Part shown: in pieces, positions 5,785 through 6,425 of the stretch
Numbering within the stretch: the stretch's first letter is position 1
Layout: every line of letters begins with the position of its first letter
Origin: Phycisphaerales bacterium
GTDB taxonomy: Bacteria; Planctomycetota; Phycisphaerae; Phycisphaerales; SM1A02
Direction of reading: 5' to 3'
Assembly (NCBI GenBank): GCA_007135295.1
Contig: SLJD01000260.1
Span: forward strand, 1-6,425
DNA length: 6,425 nucleotides
Notes under the pieces: model-generated
What the model saw: the letters and a program-made list of their open reading frames with translations, nothing else
Database searches by the model: none
What the model was told of the DNA's origin: nothing
Program-made: the position numbers and the translations under genes

Positions 5785-6279
5785 ATGGATCAACATGTGC
5801 CCATGTACGATGATTCTGGACATCCCGTTGATGATGGCTCGAACGGTGGCGATCCATTCTTCGCCCGACGGTTGATCGGGGCGGCTGTGGCATTGTTCGC
5901 TTCGGCCGTCCTTGTTGTGGCATGGTGGTCGACGCCTTCCTCGGAAGGTCTCGGCACGCACACGCAACTTGGCCTGCCATCGTGTGGATGGATCAGTACA
6001 ATGCAGACGCCATGTGTGACGTGTGGCATGACGACATCATTCGCATTCGCGGCTGACGGCAGTTTCCTAGCCTCGTTTCAGACCCAGCCATTCGGTTTCC
6101 TGCTGGCGATGGGCACTGCGATGGCGTTGATCGGGGGGATGTACACGGCTGCGACTGGAGCGAATGTCGGTATTCTTCTGAAGGGAGTGGTCGGGTGGCG
6201 ATTCTGGTGGACGGTCGCGGGATTGGCTGCGGCGGCGTGGGTGTACAAAGTCCTCTCCTACAAGGGGATCGGCCTGTGA
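5785..6279 (+). CDS. DUF2752 family membrane protein
   Basis: The protein has 164 residues. A polar N-terminus of about 28 residues precedes three hydrophobic segments at about 30-48, 102-120 and 138-158. Between the first two is the DUF2752 signature: C67, then PCVTCGMTTSF at 76-86, the counterpart of the family's PCPGCGxTR block, with C77 and C80; FQTQPFGFLLA follows, matching the family's NPL-type segment. The family is common in Bacteroidota and Planctomycetota and has no established biochemical role; the paired cysteines suggest metal binding or a redox function, which is inference. ATG at 5785 is chosen because AGGGTGG lies 5 bases upstream; an in-frame TTG at 5749 would prepend 12 unusual residues with no such site. 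GTG at 5782 is also possible. The stop overlaps the next gene by GTGA, so the two likely form an operon. Confidence 0.85.
   Translation: MDQHVPMYDDSGHPVDDGSNGGDPFFARRLIGAAVALFASAVLVVAWWSTPSSEGLGTHTQLGLPSCGWISTMQTPCVTCGMTTSFAFAADGSFLASFQTQPFGFLLAMGTAMALIGGMYTAATGANVGILLKGVVGWRFWWTVAGLAAAAWVYKVLSYKGIGL
6262..6267 (+). promoter_or_regulatory. Shine-Dalgarno for the lipoprotein gene
   Basis: AAGGGG lies 8 bases before the GTG at 6276, inside the end of the DUF2752 gene. It supports the GTG start and coupling of the two genes. Confidence 0.55.
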
Positions 6280-6425
6280 GAACGATCAACCTTCGAATAA
6301 TGGCGGTCATGCCGGCACTGATTGTTGCTGGCGTGGTACTCAGTGGGTGCCAAGCGGCCTCGCTGGTCGGCGGGGCGTTGCAGAACTACGAGTATTCAAA
6401 GAAAGTTGAGGTTCTCGCTGAATAC
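6276..6425 (+). CDS. N-terminal part of a lipoprotein (partial)
   Basis: The frame starts with GTG, overlapping the preceding TGA as GTGA, and stays open for 50 codons to the window edge. The first 25 residues form a lipoprotein signal peptide: basic residues R2 and R7, a hydrophobic core at about 8-22, and a lipobox LSGC with C25 as the lipidated residue, followed by Q26. After cleavage the mature protein would be anchored in a membrane facing the periplasm. The visible mature part (QAASLVGGALQNYEYSKKVE) shows no domain I can name. Coupling to the DUF2752 gene suggests a shared envelope role, which is inference. The rest of the gene lies outside the window. Confidence 0.7.
   Translation, partial: MRTINLRIMAVMPALIVAGVVLSGCQAASLVGGALQNYEYSKKVEVLAEY

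Overview
The window is GC-rich, tightly packed bacterial DNA. The codon choice, the KGGCGKT form of the ParA P-loop, a CBM48/AMPK-type glycogen-binding domain fused to a ParA ATPase, and a DUF2752 protein followed by a lipoprotein together suggest a planctomycete, perhaps of the Phycisphaerae. This is an inference from gene style; the window holds no rRNA or other phylogenetic marker beyond aroB. I see no tRNA, rRNA, CRISPR array, insertion sequence or phage gene.

Layout. (1) Positions 1-1358, + strand: the end of a small single-pass membrane protein, coupled by an ATGA overlap to an intact aroB (3-dehydroquinate synthase, shikimate pathway). (2) 1359-1527: a short GC-rich spacer with hairpin potential, a weak candidate promoter and a strong ribosome binding site. 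(3) 1528-4517, + strand: a two-gene unit. The first gene encodes a ParA/MinD-type ATPase carrying a C-terminal CBM48/AMPK-beta-like domain. The second, coupled by another ATGA overlap and a perfect Shine-Dalgarno, encodes a 525-residue protein. Its N-terminal half looks like the same P-loop fold with the nucleotide-binding loop lost; a long disordered linker and a conserved-looking C-terminal domain of unknown function follow. (4) 4518-5540, - strand: an M19 (renal-dipeptidase family) metallopeptidase whose stop codon directly abuts the stop of the preceding convergent gene. (5) 5541-5784: a divergent promoter region. (6) 5785-6425, + strand: a DUF2752 membrane protein overlapped by GTGA with the start of a lipoprotein that runs off the window.

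How the genes work together. The pair at 1528-4517 is the most interesting content. ParA-type ATPases position cargo over the nucleoid. Here the ATPase has no ParB or MinC/E neighbour; instead it carries a predicted glucan-binding module and is translated with what looks like a catalytically dead paralogue. A system that positions or segregates a polysaccharide-containing cargo, or uses a carbohydrate ligand as a signal, is a testable idea but remains speculation. The flanking genes (aroB, dipeptidase, DUF2752/lipoprotein) look like ordinary chromosomal genes and give no direct functional link to it.
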